In this document: positions 18,087 to 26,473 of the stretch, piece after piece | Layout of the letters: each line of letters begins with the position of its first letter | Numbering within the stretch: the stretch's first letter is position 1 | Source: Lachnospiraceae bacterium | GTDB lineage: Bacteria; Bacillota; Clostridia; Lachnospirales; Lachnospiraceae | NCBI GenBank assembly: GCA_900757145.1 | Contig: CAAEMT010000049.1 | Location: 1-49,953 of the forward strand | Direction of reading: 5' to 3' | DNA: 49,953 nt | Translations under genes and position numbers: made by a program | Notes under the pieces: model-generated | Databases searched by the model: none | Told to the model about the DNA's origin: nothing | Seen by the model: only the letters and a program-made list of their open reading frames with translations

Positions 18087-18785
18087 GTGGGGGATAAGAT
18101 ACTGATTGTGGATGATGAGCGGGAGATTGCCGATCTCGTTGCGCTTTATCTGGAAAATGAAAATTTTACTGTTTTTAAATTTTATACGGCAGCGGATGCG
18201 CTTGATTGTATACAAAGAGAATCGCTTGATCTCGCGATTCTTGATGTGATGCTGCCTGATACGAGCGGACTGGAGATATGCAAAAAGATACGCGAAGCGC
18301 ATCAGTATCCAATTATTATGCTGACAGCGAAGGGCGAAGAGATCGATAAGGTGATGGGACTGACGCTTGGGGCAGATGATTACGTCACGAAGCCGTTTTT
18401 GCCGCTTGAGCTAATCGCGCGGGTGAAGGCGCAGCTTCGCAGGTATAAGCGGTACAACGCAGGGACGCAGCAGGCGGATGAAGGGATCATCACGCACGGA
18501 GGTCTCGTTCTGGATATAGAAAAGCATGAATGTACGCTGAATGAAAAGTCGCTGTCGCTTACTCCAACGGAGTTTTCGATCCTTGCGATTCTTTGCAGAG
18601 AGCGCGGCAGGGTGGTAAGTTCCGAGGAGCTGTTTCACGAGATTTGGAAGGATGAGTATTACAGCAAGACAAATAATACGATCACCGTACATATCCGGCA
18701 TCTGAGGGAGAAGATGGGGGATTCGTTTGAAGAGCCGAAGTACATTAAAACAGTCTGGGGGTGCGGATATAAAATTGAAAAATAA
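18087..18785 (+). CDS. VanR-like response regulator (OmpR/PhoB family)
   Basis: A 232-residue regulator starting with GTG 18087 (AGGAAAGGA upstream). The receiver domain (about 1-115) has the acidic pocket in 'ILIVDDEREIADL', the phospho-Asp in 'LAILDVMLPDTSG', Thr in 'IIMLTAK' and Lys in 'DYVTKPFLP'. The C-terminal winged-helix ends 'YIKTVWGCGYKIEK'. Closest in style to VanR. It overlaps the kinase gene downstream and lies near a D,D-carboxypeptidase gene, so it probably controls peptidoglycan pentapeptide trimming. No vanH, vanA or vanX homologue is present here, so it should not be read as a vancomycin-resistance operon. Confidence 0.87.
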   Translation: MGDKILIVDDEREIADLVALYLENENFTVFKFYTAADALDCIQRESLDLAILDVMLPDTSGLEICKKIREAHQYPIIMLTAKGEEIDKVMGLTLGADDYVTKPFLPLELIARVKAQLRRYKRYNAGTQQADEGIITHGGLVLDIEKHECTLNEKSLSLTPTEFSILAILCRERGRVVSSEELFHEIWKDEYYSKTNNTITVHIRHLREKMGDSFEEPKYIKTVWGCGYKIEK

Positions 18786-19911
18786 ATATCTTGCGGTGAT
18801 AAAAACAGCAGTTGCATGCATCTTTGGCGTGCTGATCTGCTGCGGCATTTATTATTTCATCGATCAGGTATGGAACGGAATGTTCGTGGAATGGTTTATG
18901 CGTGAGTTAATGATCGATAAAGAAATGATGTATATGGAGCAGAGTATCATCGTGCGGGAGCCGAACTGGTGGGTGATCAAGGAACTGCTTCTTATAACGT
19001 TGTGTACATTGATCGTTATTGTGATCCTGATCGTGGCGCTCGTTTCTCATTTTTATGCAAAGGCGAGAGCGGAAAAGACGGTCACGAAGATCAGTCAGGA
19101 GATACGCGATTATATGGATCAAGCGGAGAAGCCGTCCGACATTTTCCCAAGGGAGCATGCGGAGGTGCTTGCGCAGATCTCTGAGATCAAGTCTGCCATG
19201 CAGCGCGATAAGCAGATACTGAAGGAAGAAGCTTCCAGAAAGAATGACCTGATCACGTATCTGGCGCACGATCTGAAGACGCCGCTTACGTCCGTGATCG
19301 GATATTTAAGCCTGCTCGATGAAGTGCCCGATATGCCGCAGCAGCAGAAAGCAAAATATGTGAATATCGCACTGGATAAGGCGCGCCGTCTGGAAAAGCT
19401 GATCAATGAATTTTTTGATATTACGCGGTACAATCTGCAGCAGATCGAGCTGGAGGAGGAGCGGCTCGACCTGTCCTACATGCTGGTGCAGATGGCAGAT
19501 GAATTTTACCCGATCTTAAAAGCGCACGGCAATACGATACGGGTAGAGGCGGCGGAGGATCTGACCGTCTACGGCGATTCGCTGAAGCTTGCCAGGGTAT
19601 TCAATAATCTTCTGAAAAATGCGGTCTACTACAGCTATCCGAATACGGAGATCACGATCCGGGCAGAGCAGCTTGCGCAGGCGGTTCGGATTTCTTTTAG
19701 CAATCAGGGAAAAACGATTCCTGCACAGAAACTAAACGCAGTATTTGAAAAGTTTTTCCGCCTCGATGAAGCGCGCTCAACAAACACAGGAGGAGCGGGG
19801 CTTGGGCTTGCCATAGCAAAGGAGATCGTTACGCTGCACGGCGGAACGATCTCGGCAAAGAGTGAGTGTGAGCAGACGACGTTTTGTGTAATGCTTCCGG
19901 CGGAGGAGTAG
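18775..19911 (+). CDS. VanS-like membrane sensor histidine kinase
   Basis: A 378-residue kinase. Two membrane helices (about residues 5-27 and 65-88) flank a short external loop of about 40 residues. A HAMP-like linker and a HisKA domain follow, with the phosphoacceptor His near 165 ('YLAHDLKTPLTSVIGYL'), and then the ATPase domain with 'NNLLKNAVYYS', a degenerate G1 region and 'GGAGLGLAIAKEIVTLHGG'. TTG 18775 is the likely start, overlapping the regulator stop; an upstream TTG at 18727 would add 16 residues. Probable signal: cell-wall status or a glycopeptide-like compound, inferred from the family only. Confidence 0.86.
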   Translation: MKNKYLAVIKTAVACIFGVLICCGIYYFIDQVWNGMFVEWFMRELMIDKEMMYMEQSIIVREPNWWVIKELLLITLCTLIVIVILIVALVSHFYAKARAEKTVTKISQEIRDYMDQAEKPSDIFPREHAEVLAQISEIKSAMQRDKQILKEEASRKNDLITYLAHDLKTPLTSVIGYLSLLDEVPDMPQQQKAKYVNIALDKARRLEKLINEFFDITRYNLQQIELEEERLDLSYMLVQMADEFYPILKAHGNTIRVEAAEDLTVYGDSLKLARVFNNLLKNAVYYSYPNTEITIRAEQLAQAVRISFSNQGKTIPAQKLNAVFEKFFRLDEARSTNTGGAGLGLAIAKEIVTLHGGTISAKSECEQTTFCVMLPAEE

Positions 19912-19982
19912 TATTTGTTTTTTAGATACTGTGATATTCATCTTTTCTTAAGATTTCAACAACAGAATGTTAAAGTATGGAA

Positions 19983-20025
19983 GGCTCTCGTTTTGTACAA
20001 TGGTTACGAAACGGGAGCCGATTTT
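19983..20025 (+). terminator. Probable terminator after the VanS-like kinase
   Basis: An 11-bp stem (GGCTCTCGTTT / AAACGGGAGCC, one mismatch) around a 15-base loop is followed by GATTTT. The T tract is short, so partial read-through into the carboxypeptidase gene is possible. Confidence 0.55.
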
Positions 20026-20040
20026 GTGTCATAGGAAAAC

Positions 20041-20069
20041 GCTTCGCGATATGCATTCGGCGCGGCAAA
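20041..20069. repeat. Dispersed intergenic repeat, family B, copy 1
   Basis: A 29-base sequence containing CGGCGCGGCAAA recurs at 48798-48826 with about three mismatches. Both copies lie in intergenic DNA near hairpins. Possibly a fragment of a REP-like or miniature mobile element. Confidence 0.45.
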
Positions 20070-20119
20070 TCTGTGCTTCATGGAGACAGGGGAAATTGTG
20101 AAAAAGGATGGTGCATCTG

Positions 20120-21202
20120 ATGGAGAGAAGAAGGTATGAGCGGGAGGCTTCCCGCAAAAGGAGACAGAAAAGACAGAGGCGGCTTGCGCTTTATATGTCG
20201 GGCATTTTGCTTGGCGCAGCCTGTATGGCAGGCGTTGTGTGGTTTGTGGCAGGAGAAAACAGATGGATGCTTCAAGTGCAGGATTCGGTTCCGGCAGAGA
20301 CGCAGGACTGGGGGTACGCTGATGCTTGGAGCGGACGATCGGACGGTCTGGAGAGCGTTTCGGCATCGGAGGAACAAGGAACAGGCATGGAGGTGGCGGC
20401 AGACTTAAGCGGTCTGTACAGCAGAAATGCAGTTTTGAAGGAATTGGGGACGGGAGAGATTCTGGCGCAGCGCGGTTTGCGGGACCGGATTTATCCGGCA
20501 TCACTTACAAAGATTATGACAGCAGTTCTGGCAGTTGAGAATATAGAAAATATGGATGAGCGGATCATTCTTTCGGAAGATTATTTTCCGGGGCTGTATG
20601 AGGAGGGTGCCTCAATGGCTGGATTCCTGCCGGGAGAGGAAGCGAGTTTCCGAGAGCTTTTGTACGGCGTCCTGCTTCCATCAGGCGCAGAGTGCTGCAT
20701 GGAATTTGCATATAGGATCGCAGGCTCAGAGGAAGCGTTTGCCGCAATGATGAATGAAAAGGCGCAGGAGCTTGAACTGTATGATACGCATTTTTGCAAC
20801 GCTACGGGACTGCATGATCCACAGCACTATTCCACGGTAGAGGATATTGCGCAGCTTTTGCAGTATGCGCTGCAAAATCAGACGTTTCGGGAGGCATTTA
20901 CGAGCAGCAGATACAGTACGTTTCCGACGGTGCAGCATCCGGAAGGCTTTACCTTTTACAGTACGATGTTTACCGCAATGGAGAGTCCTGAGGTGACAGG
21001 CGGAGTGATATTAGGCGGTAAGACAGGGTATACCGAGGAGGCAGGGCTGTGTCTGGCAAGCCTTGCGGAAATAGAAGGAAAAGAGTATATTCTGGTAACG
21101 GCGAATGCTGCAGGCTCGCACCAGACTGAGCCGTACCATACGATAGATGCGGCAAATGTATACAGCCAGGTGGGATCAGGCCAGATTCATTTGAATAACT
21201 GA
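20120..21202 (+). CDS. D-alanyl-D-alanine carboxypeptidase, S11 (DacA-like) family
   Basis: Penicillin-binding-protein-type enzyme that removes the terminal D-Ala from peptidoglycan stem peptides. A basic cytoplasmic N-terminus and a membrane anchor (about residues 24-45) place the enzyme outside the membrane. Motifs: S128-x-x-K131 ('PASLTKIMTAV'), second motif S188-G-A rather than the classical S-G-N ('LLPSGAECC'), and K301-T-G ('GGKTGYTEEAG'). The SGA variant occurs, from memory, in other clostridial members. ATG 20120 has AAAAAGG upstream; ATG 20108 is an alternative. The adjacent VanRS-like pair suggests regulated loss of D-Ala-D-Ala termini. Confidence 0.85.
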   Translation: MERRRYEREASRKRRQKRQRRLALYMSGILLGAACMAGVVWFVAGENRWMLQVQDSVPAETQDWGYADAWSGRSDGLESVSASEEQGTGMEVAADLSGLYSRNAVLKELGTGEILAQRGLRDRIYPASLTKIMTAVLAVENIENMDERIILSEDYFPGLYEEGASMAGFLPGEEASFRELLYGVLLPSGAECCMEFAYRIAGSEEAFAAMMNEKAQELELYDTHFCNATGLHDPQHYSTVEDIAQLLQYALQNQTFREAFTSSRYSTFPTVQHPEGFTFYSTMFTAMESPEVTGGVILGGKTGYTEEAGLCLASLAEIEGKEYILVTANAAGSHQTEPYHTIDAANVYSQVGSGQIHLNN

Positions 21203-21270
21203 TACAAAGCTGTGTTCTCCAAAACGCACTTTTAAACCGGTTTCTCGCATTTTACAGTATAATCCAAAGA

Positions 21271-21299
21271 TTTACGAAACCTCTTTTTTATGGTACAAT
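21271..21299 (+). promoter_or_regulatory. Probable promoter of the TPR lipoprotein gene
   Basis: TTTACG (21271-21276), 17-base spacer, TACAAT (21294-21299) preceded by an extended TG element. The transcript would start near 21306, about 23 bases before the ATG at 21329. Confidence 0.5.
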
Positions 21300-21328
21300 A
21301 ACCTCCGAATAAAAATAGAGGAGCATTG

Positions 21329-22393
21329 ATGATGAGATATACTTTGAAAAGAATAGGATGTGCGGTTGCGGCGGCATCTGTACTTCTATTGGGCGGCTGT
21401 GCGATGGGCGGAGCAAAGGGAGAGAAGACAGTTGCGGGCAATGCTGCGCTTGATGCAGGAGAATATCAACAGGCGCAGCAACTCTTTTCGGAAGCTGTAC
21501 AAAATGGGGAAGAAGCGGTGCTCGCATACCGCGGACTGGGGCTTGCCTATATGGGGCTTGCCGAGTATGCACAGGCAGAGGAGGCATTTGCGGATGCGCT
21601 TGATTATACAGATGACCGTATGAAAGAAAACCGCCTTGACCTTGGCTTGTATCTGGCAACGGCGCAGTATCGTCAGGAGAAATATGAGGATACGATAGAG
21701 ACATGTAATGAAATACTGAAAGCTGCGCCGGATAAAAATGCAGACGCTTACTTTCTGCGGGGAGCAGGTTATCTGCATCATGGCGATCAGGATGACGCGG
21801 CAGCGGATTTTGATGCGGCAGTAGCTCTTGCTCCGGAGGATTACGAGCTGTACCTTAATATTTATGAGTGCTATAATGAAGAAAATATTTCCGGACTAGG
21901 TGGAGAATATCTCCAGAGTGCTTTGAATATTCAGGGGGAGGATACGGAACACTACTATAACAGAGGGCGGATTTATTATTATCTTGAGGATTATGAGGCG
22001 GCGCAGAGTCAGTTGATCGGACCGGTGGAGGAGAAATATGAGCCTGCAATGGAACTGATCGGGCAGGTGTATTTAAAGCTTGAGGACTACGAGCATGCGC
22101 TTGCAGTCTATCAGCAGATACAGAAAGAATACGGCGCAACTGCTCAGTCATATAACGGTCTTGCTCTGTGTGCTATGGCAAGCGGCGATTATACGGGAGC
22201 GCTTTCTTATATCAGCGATGGTCTGGCGCTTGACGGCGCTTCGGGCAAGCAGGAGCTGTATTTTAATGAAATTGTAGCATATGAAAGACTGCAGGATTTT
22301 GAGACTGCGAAGGCAAAGGCACAGGAGTATGTGCAGCGTTATCCGGGGGATGAGGCAGGACAGAAGGAATGGATGTTCCTCTCGACAAGATAA
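21329..22393 (+). CDS. TPR-repeat lipoprotein
   Basis: Exported lipoprotein of about 354 residues. The signal sequence 'RIGCAVAAASVLLLGGCAM' ends in a lipobox (LLGGC), with the lipidated Cys near residue 24. The remainder consists of tandem tetratricopeptide repeats, e.g. 'GLGLAYMGLAEYAQAEEAFADAL' cut here to its core 'AYMGLAEYAQAEEAFADAL', and similar units near residues 95-125, 130-160, 205-225 and 240-270. Such proteins scaffold protein complexes at the outer membrane face; no specific partner is evident. GAGGAG precedes ATG 21329. hflX follows in the same frame after 36 bases, probably in the same transcript. Confidence 0.8.
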   Translation: MMRYTLKRIGCAVAAASVLLLGGCAMGGAKGEKTVAGNAALDAGEYQQAQQLFSEAVQNGEEAVLAYRGLGLAYMGLAEYAQAEEAFADALDYTDDRMKENRLDLGLYLATAQYRQEKYEDTIETCNEILKAAPDKNADAYFLRGAGYLHHGDQDDAAADFDAAVALAPEDYELYLNIYECYNEENISGLGGEYLQSALNIQGEDTEHYYNRGRIYYYLEDYEAAQSQLIGPVEEKYEPAMELIGQVYLKLEDYEHALAVYQQIQKEYGATAQSYNGLALCAMASGDYTGALSYISDGLALDGASGKQELYFNEIVAYERLQDFETAKAKAQEYVQRYPGDEAGQKEWMFLSTR

Positions 22394-22495
22394 TGTGTAA
22401 AGGAAGGAAAAGAAGCGTTTGCCGACAGCGTGTTCTATGAAGAGACAGATAAAGAGACGGACGGTATTTTAATAACAGGAGTGCAGAGTTCATAT

Positions 22496-23737
22496 ATGGA
22501 AATGACAGAATTTAAGGAAATCCACGAACGGGTAATTCTCGTAGGCGTGCAGCAGGCGGCGGGAGATGATACGGAAGAGTCGGTGCGCGAGCTTGGTGAT
22601 CTGGCGCAGACTGCAGGTGCGCAGGCAGTTGCTTCGGTAATACAGAAGCGTGAAAAAATCCATCCCGCTACGTATATCGGAAAAGGAAAATTAGATGAGG
22701 TGCGGGCTCTTTTGTGGGAGACGGAGGCGACTGGGATCATCTGTGACGATGAGCTTTCTCCGGCGCAGCTTAATAACCTGCAAAGCGAGCTTGATTGTAA
22801 AGTAATGGACAGGACGCTTTTGATACTGGATATATTTGCGCGCCATGCAACATCAAGTGAGGGAAAACTCCAGGTTGAGCTGGCACAGCTTCGATACCGC
22901 GCAGCAAGGCTTGCAGGTCTTGGCAGTTCTCTTTCGAGACTCGGAGGCGGTATCGGAACACGAGGACCGGGAGAAAAGAAGCTGGAAATGGACAGGCGAT
23001 TGATCAGGACGAGGATCAGCCATTTAAAGCGTGAATTGGAGGAGGTTATCCGCCATCGCGAGCTGATTCGTTCGCAAAGGCGCAGAGCGCAGCAAAAGAT
23101 TGTTGCTCTCGTAGGATATACTTCTGTCGGAAAATCAGCTATTTTCCGAACGCTCACAGGAGCGGATGTCCTTGAGGATGCCAAACTGTTTGCAACGCTT
23201 GATACGACGACGCGGGGGATAAGGCTTTCCGGCAGTCAGGAAGTGCTTTTGACAGACACGGTCGGTTTTATAAGGAAGCTGCCGCATCATCTCGTAGAGG
23301 CGTTTAAAAGCACTCTGGAAGAAGTCTGCTGTGCGGATATTCTGATCCATGTAGTCGATTCGTCCAGTTCTCAGATGGAGGCGCAGATGCAGGTAGTATA
23401 TGAGACGCTGCATGAGCTTGGAGCGGATGGAAAGCCGGTCATCACTGTATTTAATAAACAGGATCTGCTCACAGAACGGCAGAGCTTCCGTGATTTCAGG
23501 GCGGAGCGCAGTATTTTGTCATCTGCGCATACGGGACAGGGGATGGAGGAGCTCAAGGAGGCGGTTTCTGATGTGCTGCGTTCCCAGAAGATATATATCG
23601 AGAGACTTTATCCTTATGAGAGGGCAGGACTGATACAGCTTATCCGAAAAAGGGGAGAGCTGATCGAGGAAAAATATCAGGAGGATGGAATTTTTGTTCG
23701 TGCGTATGTGCCGGAGAGTATTTACATGAATGTATAG
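22496..23737 (+). CDS. hflX: GTPase HflX
   Basis: Ribosome-associated GTPase that splits stalled or hibernating 70S/100S ribosomes. The N-terminal HflX domain shows 'HPATYIGKGKLDEVRALL' and the glycine-rich 'GPGEKKLEMDRRLI'. The G domain has G1 'GYTSVGKSAIF' (near residue 205), G3 'DTVGF' and G4 'NKQD'. A helical linker precedes it. ATG 22496 is the preferred start, since alignment from memory begins near 'EFKEIHERVILVGV' and AGGAG lies upstream; GTG 22430 would add 22 acidic residues and cannot be excluded. A terminator follows the gene. Confidence 0.9.
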   Translation: MEMTEFKEIHERVILVGVQQAAGDDTEESVRELGDLAQTAGAQAVASVIQKREKIHPATYIGKGKLDEVRALLWETEATGIICDDELSPAQLNNLQSELDCKVMDRTLLILDIFARHATSSEGKLQVELAQLRYRAARLAGLGSSLSRLGGGIGTRGPGEKKLEMDRRLIRTRISHLKRELEEVIRHRELIRSQRRRAQQKIVALVGYTSVGKSAIFRTLTGADVLEDAKLFATLDTTTRGIRLSGSQEVLLTDTVGFIRKLPHHLVEAFKSTLEEVCCADILIHVVDSSSSQMEAQMQVVYETLHELGADGKPVITVFNKQDLLTERQSFRDFRAERSILSSAHTGQGMEELKEAVSDVLRSQKIYIERLYPYERAGLIQLIRKRGELIEEKYQEDGIFVRAYVPESIYMNV

Positions 23738-23769
23738 CGTATAATAATAGTATATAGAAACGCATGATG

Positions 23770-23812
23770 TAAAAGTGCTGCAAGCCCTTTCCCAAGTGTT
23801 TGCGGCACTTTT
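23770..23812 (+). terminator. Probable terminator after hflX
   Basis: AAAAGTGC pairs with GCACTTTT, and inner TGCAA with TTTGC, around a pyrimidine-rich loop. The stem ends in TTTT and is followed by AACACG. The A/T-flanked stem could act in both directions. Confidence 0.55.
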
Positions 23813-23813
23813 A

Positions 23814-23861
23814 ACACGCTATATTTAGTTGCATTTGCCGAAAACAGTACATATATGTAGT
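23814..23861. promoter_or_regulatory. Candidate tandem NrdR boxes upstream of nrdD
   Basis: Two imperfect copies of the NrdR consensus (ACACwATATATwGTGT) lie at 23814-23829 and 23846-23861, with cores CTATAT and ACATATATGT. Their centres are 32 bp apart, about three helical turns, which is the usual spacing of paired NrdR boxes. By my count the matches are about 12/16 and 10/16, so this is a candidate only. They abut the -35 box at 23872. Confidence 0.4.
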
Positions 23862-23871
23862 ATAAAGTCCA

Positions 23872-23900
23872 TTGACTTACTGATGCAGGGGTGTTATACT
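23872..23900 (+). promoter_or_regulatory. Sigma-A promoter of nrdD
   Basis: TTGACT (23872-23877), exactly 17 bases, TATACT (23895-23900). Transcription would begin near 23907, giving a leader of about 60 bases before the GTG start at 23968. Confidence 0.75.
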
Positions 23901-23967
23901 GGGATTCGAGTCAATCAGAAATAATACAAGATATAGTTATTTATATGATGCCAGGGAGGGTTATATT

Positions 23968-26394
23968 GTGTTTGAAGTGGTAAAGCGAGATGGAGAAGTC
24001 GCTGATTTTGATCTTTCCAAGATCAGTGGGGCAATAGCGAAGGCATTTGAAGCAAAGCAGATGGAGTACAATAGTGACATGACAGATCTGCTGGCTCTGC
24101 GTGTGACGGCAGACTTTCAGAGCAAAATAAAGGATGGTCTGATCGATGTGGAAAGCGTGCAGGACAGTGCAGAACACGTATTGATTCAGGCTGGCTATGC
24201 GGATGTAGCGAAGGCCTATATTCTTTACCGCAAGCAGCGTGAAAAGATCCGCAATATGAAGTCAACAATTCTCGACTACAAAGAGATTGTAAACAGCTAT
24301 GTAAAGGTAGAGGACTGGAGAGTAAAGGAAAACTCCACAGTGACGTATTCTGTAGGCGGGCTGATCTTAAGTAACTCCGGTGCAGTTACAGCGAATTATT
24401 GGCTGTCTGAAATTTACGATCAGGAGATTGCAGAGGCACACCGCAATGCAGATATTCATATCCATGATCTTTCAATGCTTACAGGATACTGTGCGGGATG
24501 GTCGCTAAAGCAGCTTATTCAGGAAGGGCTTGGAGGTATCAAGGGAAAAATCACATCTGCTCCGGCAAAGCATCTTTCCGTACTGTGCAACCAGATGGTG
24601 AACTTCCTTGGCATCATGCAGAATGAATGGGCGGGAGCACAGGCATTTTCGTCCTTTGATACGTATCTGGCACCGTTTGTAAAAGCGGACGGGCTTTCTT
24701 ACCGGGAGGTTAAGAAGTGTATTGAATCCTTTATTTATGGCGTAAATACACCGAGCCGCTGGGGTACGCAGGCGCCGTTCTCGAATATTACACTGGACTG
24801 GACTGTGCCGAACGACCTTGCAGAGCTTCCGGCGATTGTTGGCGGACAGCCGATGGACTTCTGCTATAAAGACTGCAAAAAAGAGATGGACATGATCAAC
24901 CGTGCGTTTATAGAGACGATGATAGAAGGTGACGCGAATGGACGCGGCTTTCAGTACCCGATTCCGACCTACTCCATTACGAAGGATTTTGACTGGTCCG
25001 AAACAGAGAACAATAAACTTCTGTTTACCATGACAGCGAAGTACGGTACTCCGTATTTCTCCAATTATATCAACAGCGATATGGAGCCAAGCGATGTGCG
25101 CAGTATGTGCTGCCGCCTGCGTCTTGATCTGCGCGAACTGCGCAAAAAGATGGGCGGATTCTTCGGATCAGGAGAAAGTACAGGAAGCGTAGGCGTGGTT
25201 ACGATCAATATTCCGCGAATCGCTTTTCTCGCTGCAAATGAGAAAGATTTCTATCACAGACTGGATCATATGATGGATATTTCGGCACGTTCCCTGAAAA
25301 TTAAGAGAGACGTTATTACAAAGCTGCTTGATGAGGGATTGTATCCATATACAAAGCGTTATCTTGGTTCTTTCGATAATCATTTTTCAACGATTGGTCT
25401 GATCGGTATCAATGAGGCGGGGCTGAATGCAAACTGGCTGCGCAAGGATCTGACACATCCGGAGACACAGCAGTTTGCGAAAGATGTTCTGAATCATATG
25501 CGAGAGCGTCTGGTGAAGTATCAGGAAGAGTACGGCGATCTGTACAACCTTGAGGCTACTCCCGCAGAGTCTACGACATATCGCCTTGCAAAGCACGACC
25601 GCGCGCGCTGGCCGGAGATCATTACGGCAGGAAAACCGGGCGATACACCGTACTATACGAACAGCTCGCATCTTCCGGTTGATTTTACTTCAGATATTTT
25701 TGATGCGCTTGATATTCAGGATGAGCTGCAGACGCTGTATACATCGGGAACTGTGTTCCATGCTTTCCTCGGTGAACGTCTTCCAAGCTGGAAGGCGGCT
25801 GCGACATTGGTGCGCAAGATCGCGGAAAATTATAAATTGCCGTACTATACAATGTCTCCGACGTATTCTATCTGTCAGGCACATGGTTATCTGGACGGTG
25901 AGCAGGAGGTATGTCCTATCTGTGGTGACCGGACGGAAGTTTACAGCCGCATCACAGGATATTATCGTCCGGTACAGAACTGGAATGACGGTAAGACACA
26001 AGAGTTTGCAAACCGGAAGCTCTATGACATTGAACATTCCGTATTGAAAAAGCACAGCGATGCAAATGCAATGTATCAGGCAGGTATGAAGGTAGTGGTT
26101 CCGGAAGAGATCAGCCGTCCAAATGCTTCAGATGTAGCGGCAGCGCAGACAGAAGGAACAGGAGAAGTGAGGTACCTGTTCACAACAAAGACATGCCCGA
26201 ACTGTAAGATTGCAAAAGAAATATTAAAGGGTGCATCATATGAGACTATTGACGCGGAAGAAAATCAGGAACTTGTCAGCGAATACGGCATCATGCAGGC
26301 GCCAACGCTTGTGGTACTTCGCGGAGACAATATAGATAAGTATGTAAACGCGTCAAACATCAAGCGGTACGTACAAGAGAACAGACTGGCATAA
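23968..26394 (+). CDS. nrdD: Anaerobic ribonucleoside-triphosphate reductase with C-terminal glutaredoxin-like domain
   Basis: Class III ribonucleotide reductase making dNTPs under anaerobic conditions. The 808 residues comprise an ATP-cone (about 1-90, 'VVKRDGEVADFDLSKI'), the ten-stranded barrel, a zinc site ('CPICG' plus an upstream Cys near 640) and the glycyl-radical loop 'RITGYYRPVQNWNDGKTQEF' with the radical Gly near 665. Residues from about 733 form a glutaredoxin/NrdH-like domain with CPNC at about 742-745 and 'MQAPTLVV', a built-in dithiol reductant in line with redoxin-dependent NrdD subgroups. GTG 23968 follows GGGAGGG. No nrdG activase gene lies adjacent; the next DNA is a terminator and a decayed transposase-like gene. 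Confidence 0.93.
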   Translation: MFEVVKRDGEVADFDLSKISGAIAKAFEAKQMEYNSDMTDLLALRVTADFQSKIKDGLIDVESVQDSAEHVLIQAGYADVAKAYILYRKQREKIRNMKSTILDYKEIVNSYVKVEDWRVKENSTVTYSVGGLILSNSGAVTANYWLSEIYDQEIAEAHRNADIHIHDLSMLTGYCAGWSLKQLIQEGLGGIKGKITSAPAKHLSVLCNQMVNFLGIMQNEWAGAQAFSSFDTYLAPFVKADGLSYREVKKCIESFIYGVNTPSRWGTQAPFSNITLDWTVPNDLAELPAIVGGQPMDFCYKDCKKEMDMINRAFIETMIEGDANGRGFQYPIPTYSITKDFDWSETENNKLLFTMTAKYGTPYFSNYINSDMEPSDVRSMCCRLRLDLRELRKKMGGFFGSGESTGSVGVVTINIPRIAFLAANEKDFYHRLDHMMDISARSLKIKRDVITKLLDEGLYPYTKRYLGSFDNHFSTIGLIGINEAGLNANWLRKDLTHPETQQFAKDVLNHMRERLVKYQEEYGDLYNLEATPAESTTYRLAKHDRARWPEIITAGKPGDTPYYTNSSHLPVDFTSDIFDALDIQDELQTLYTSGTVFHAFLGERLPSWKAAATLVRKIAENYKLPYYTMSPTYSICQAHGYLDGEQEVCPICGDRTEVYSRITGYYRPVQNWNDGKTQEFANRKLYDIEHSVLKKHSDANAMYQAGMKVVVPEEISRPNASDVAAAQTEGTGEVRYLFTTKTCPNCKIAKEILKGASYETIDAEENQELVSEYGIMQAPTLVVLRGDNIDKYVNASNIKRYVQENRLA

Positions 26395-26426
26395 GGAAGT
26401 GCAGGACACAAAAGAAAAAGATACGA

Positions 26427-26473
26427 TGTGGAATGCGGTCATCTGAGGGGGATGGCTGCGTTTCACATTTTTT
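26427..26473 (+). terminator. Terminator after nrdD
   Basis: A long imperfect stem with G-U pairs (TGTGGAATGCGGTCATC against GGATGGCTGCGTTTCACA, loop TGAGG) is followed by six Ts at 26468-26473. It ends the nrdD transcript and overlaps the 3' end of the pseudogene on the other strand. Confidence 0.7.

Noticed and set aside
18087..21202. A vancomycin-resistance operon
   Set aside because: Only VanR/VanS-like regulators and a D,D-carboxypeptidase are present; no vanH, D-Ala-D-Lac ligase or vanX gene is seen.
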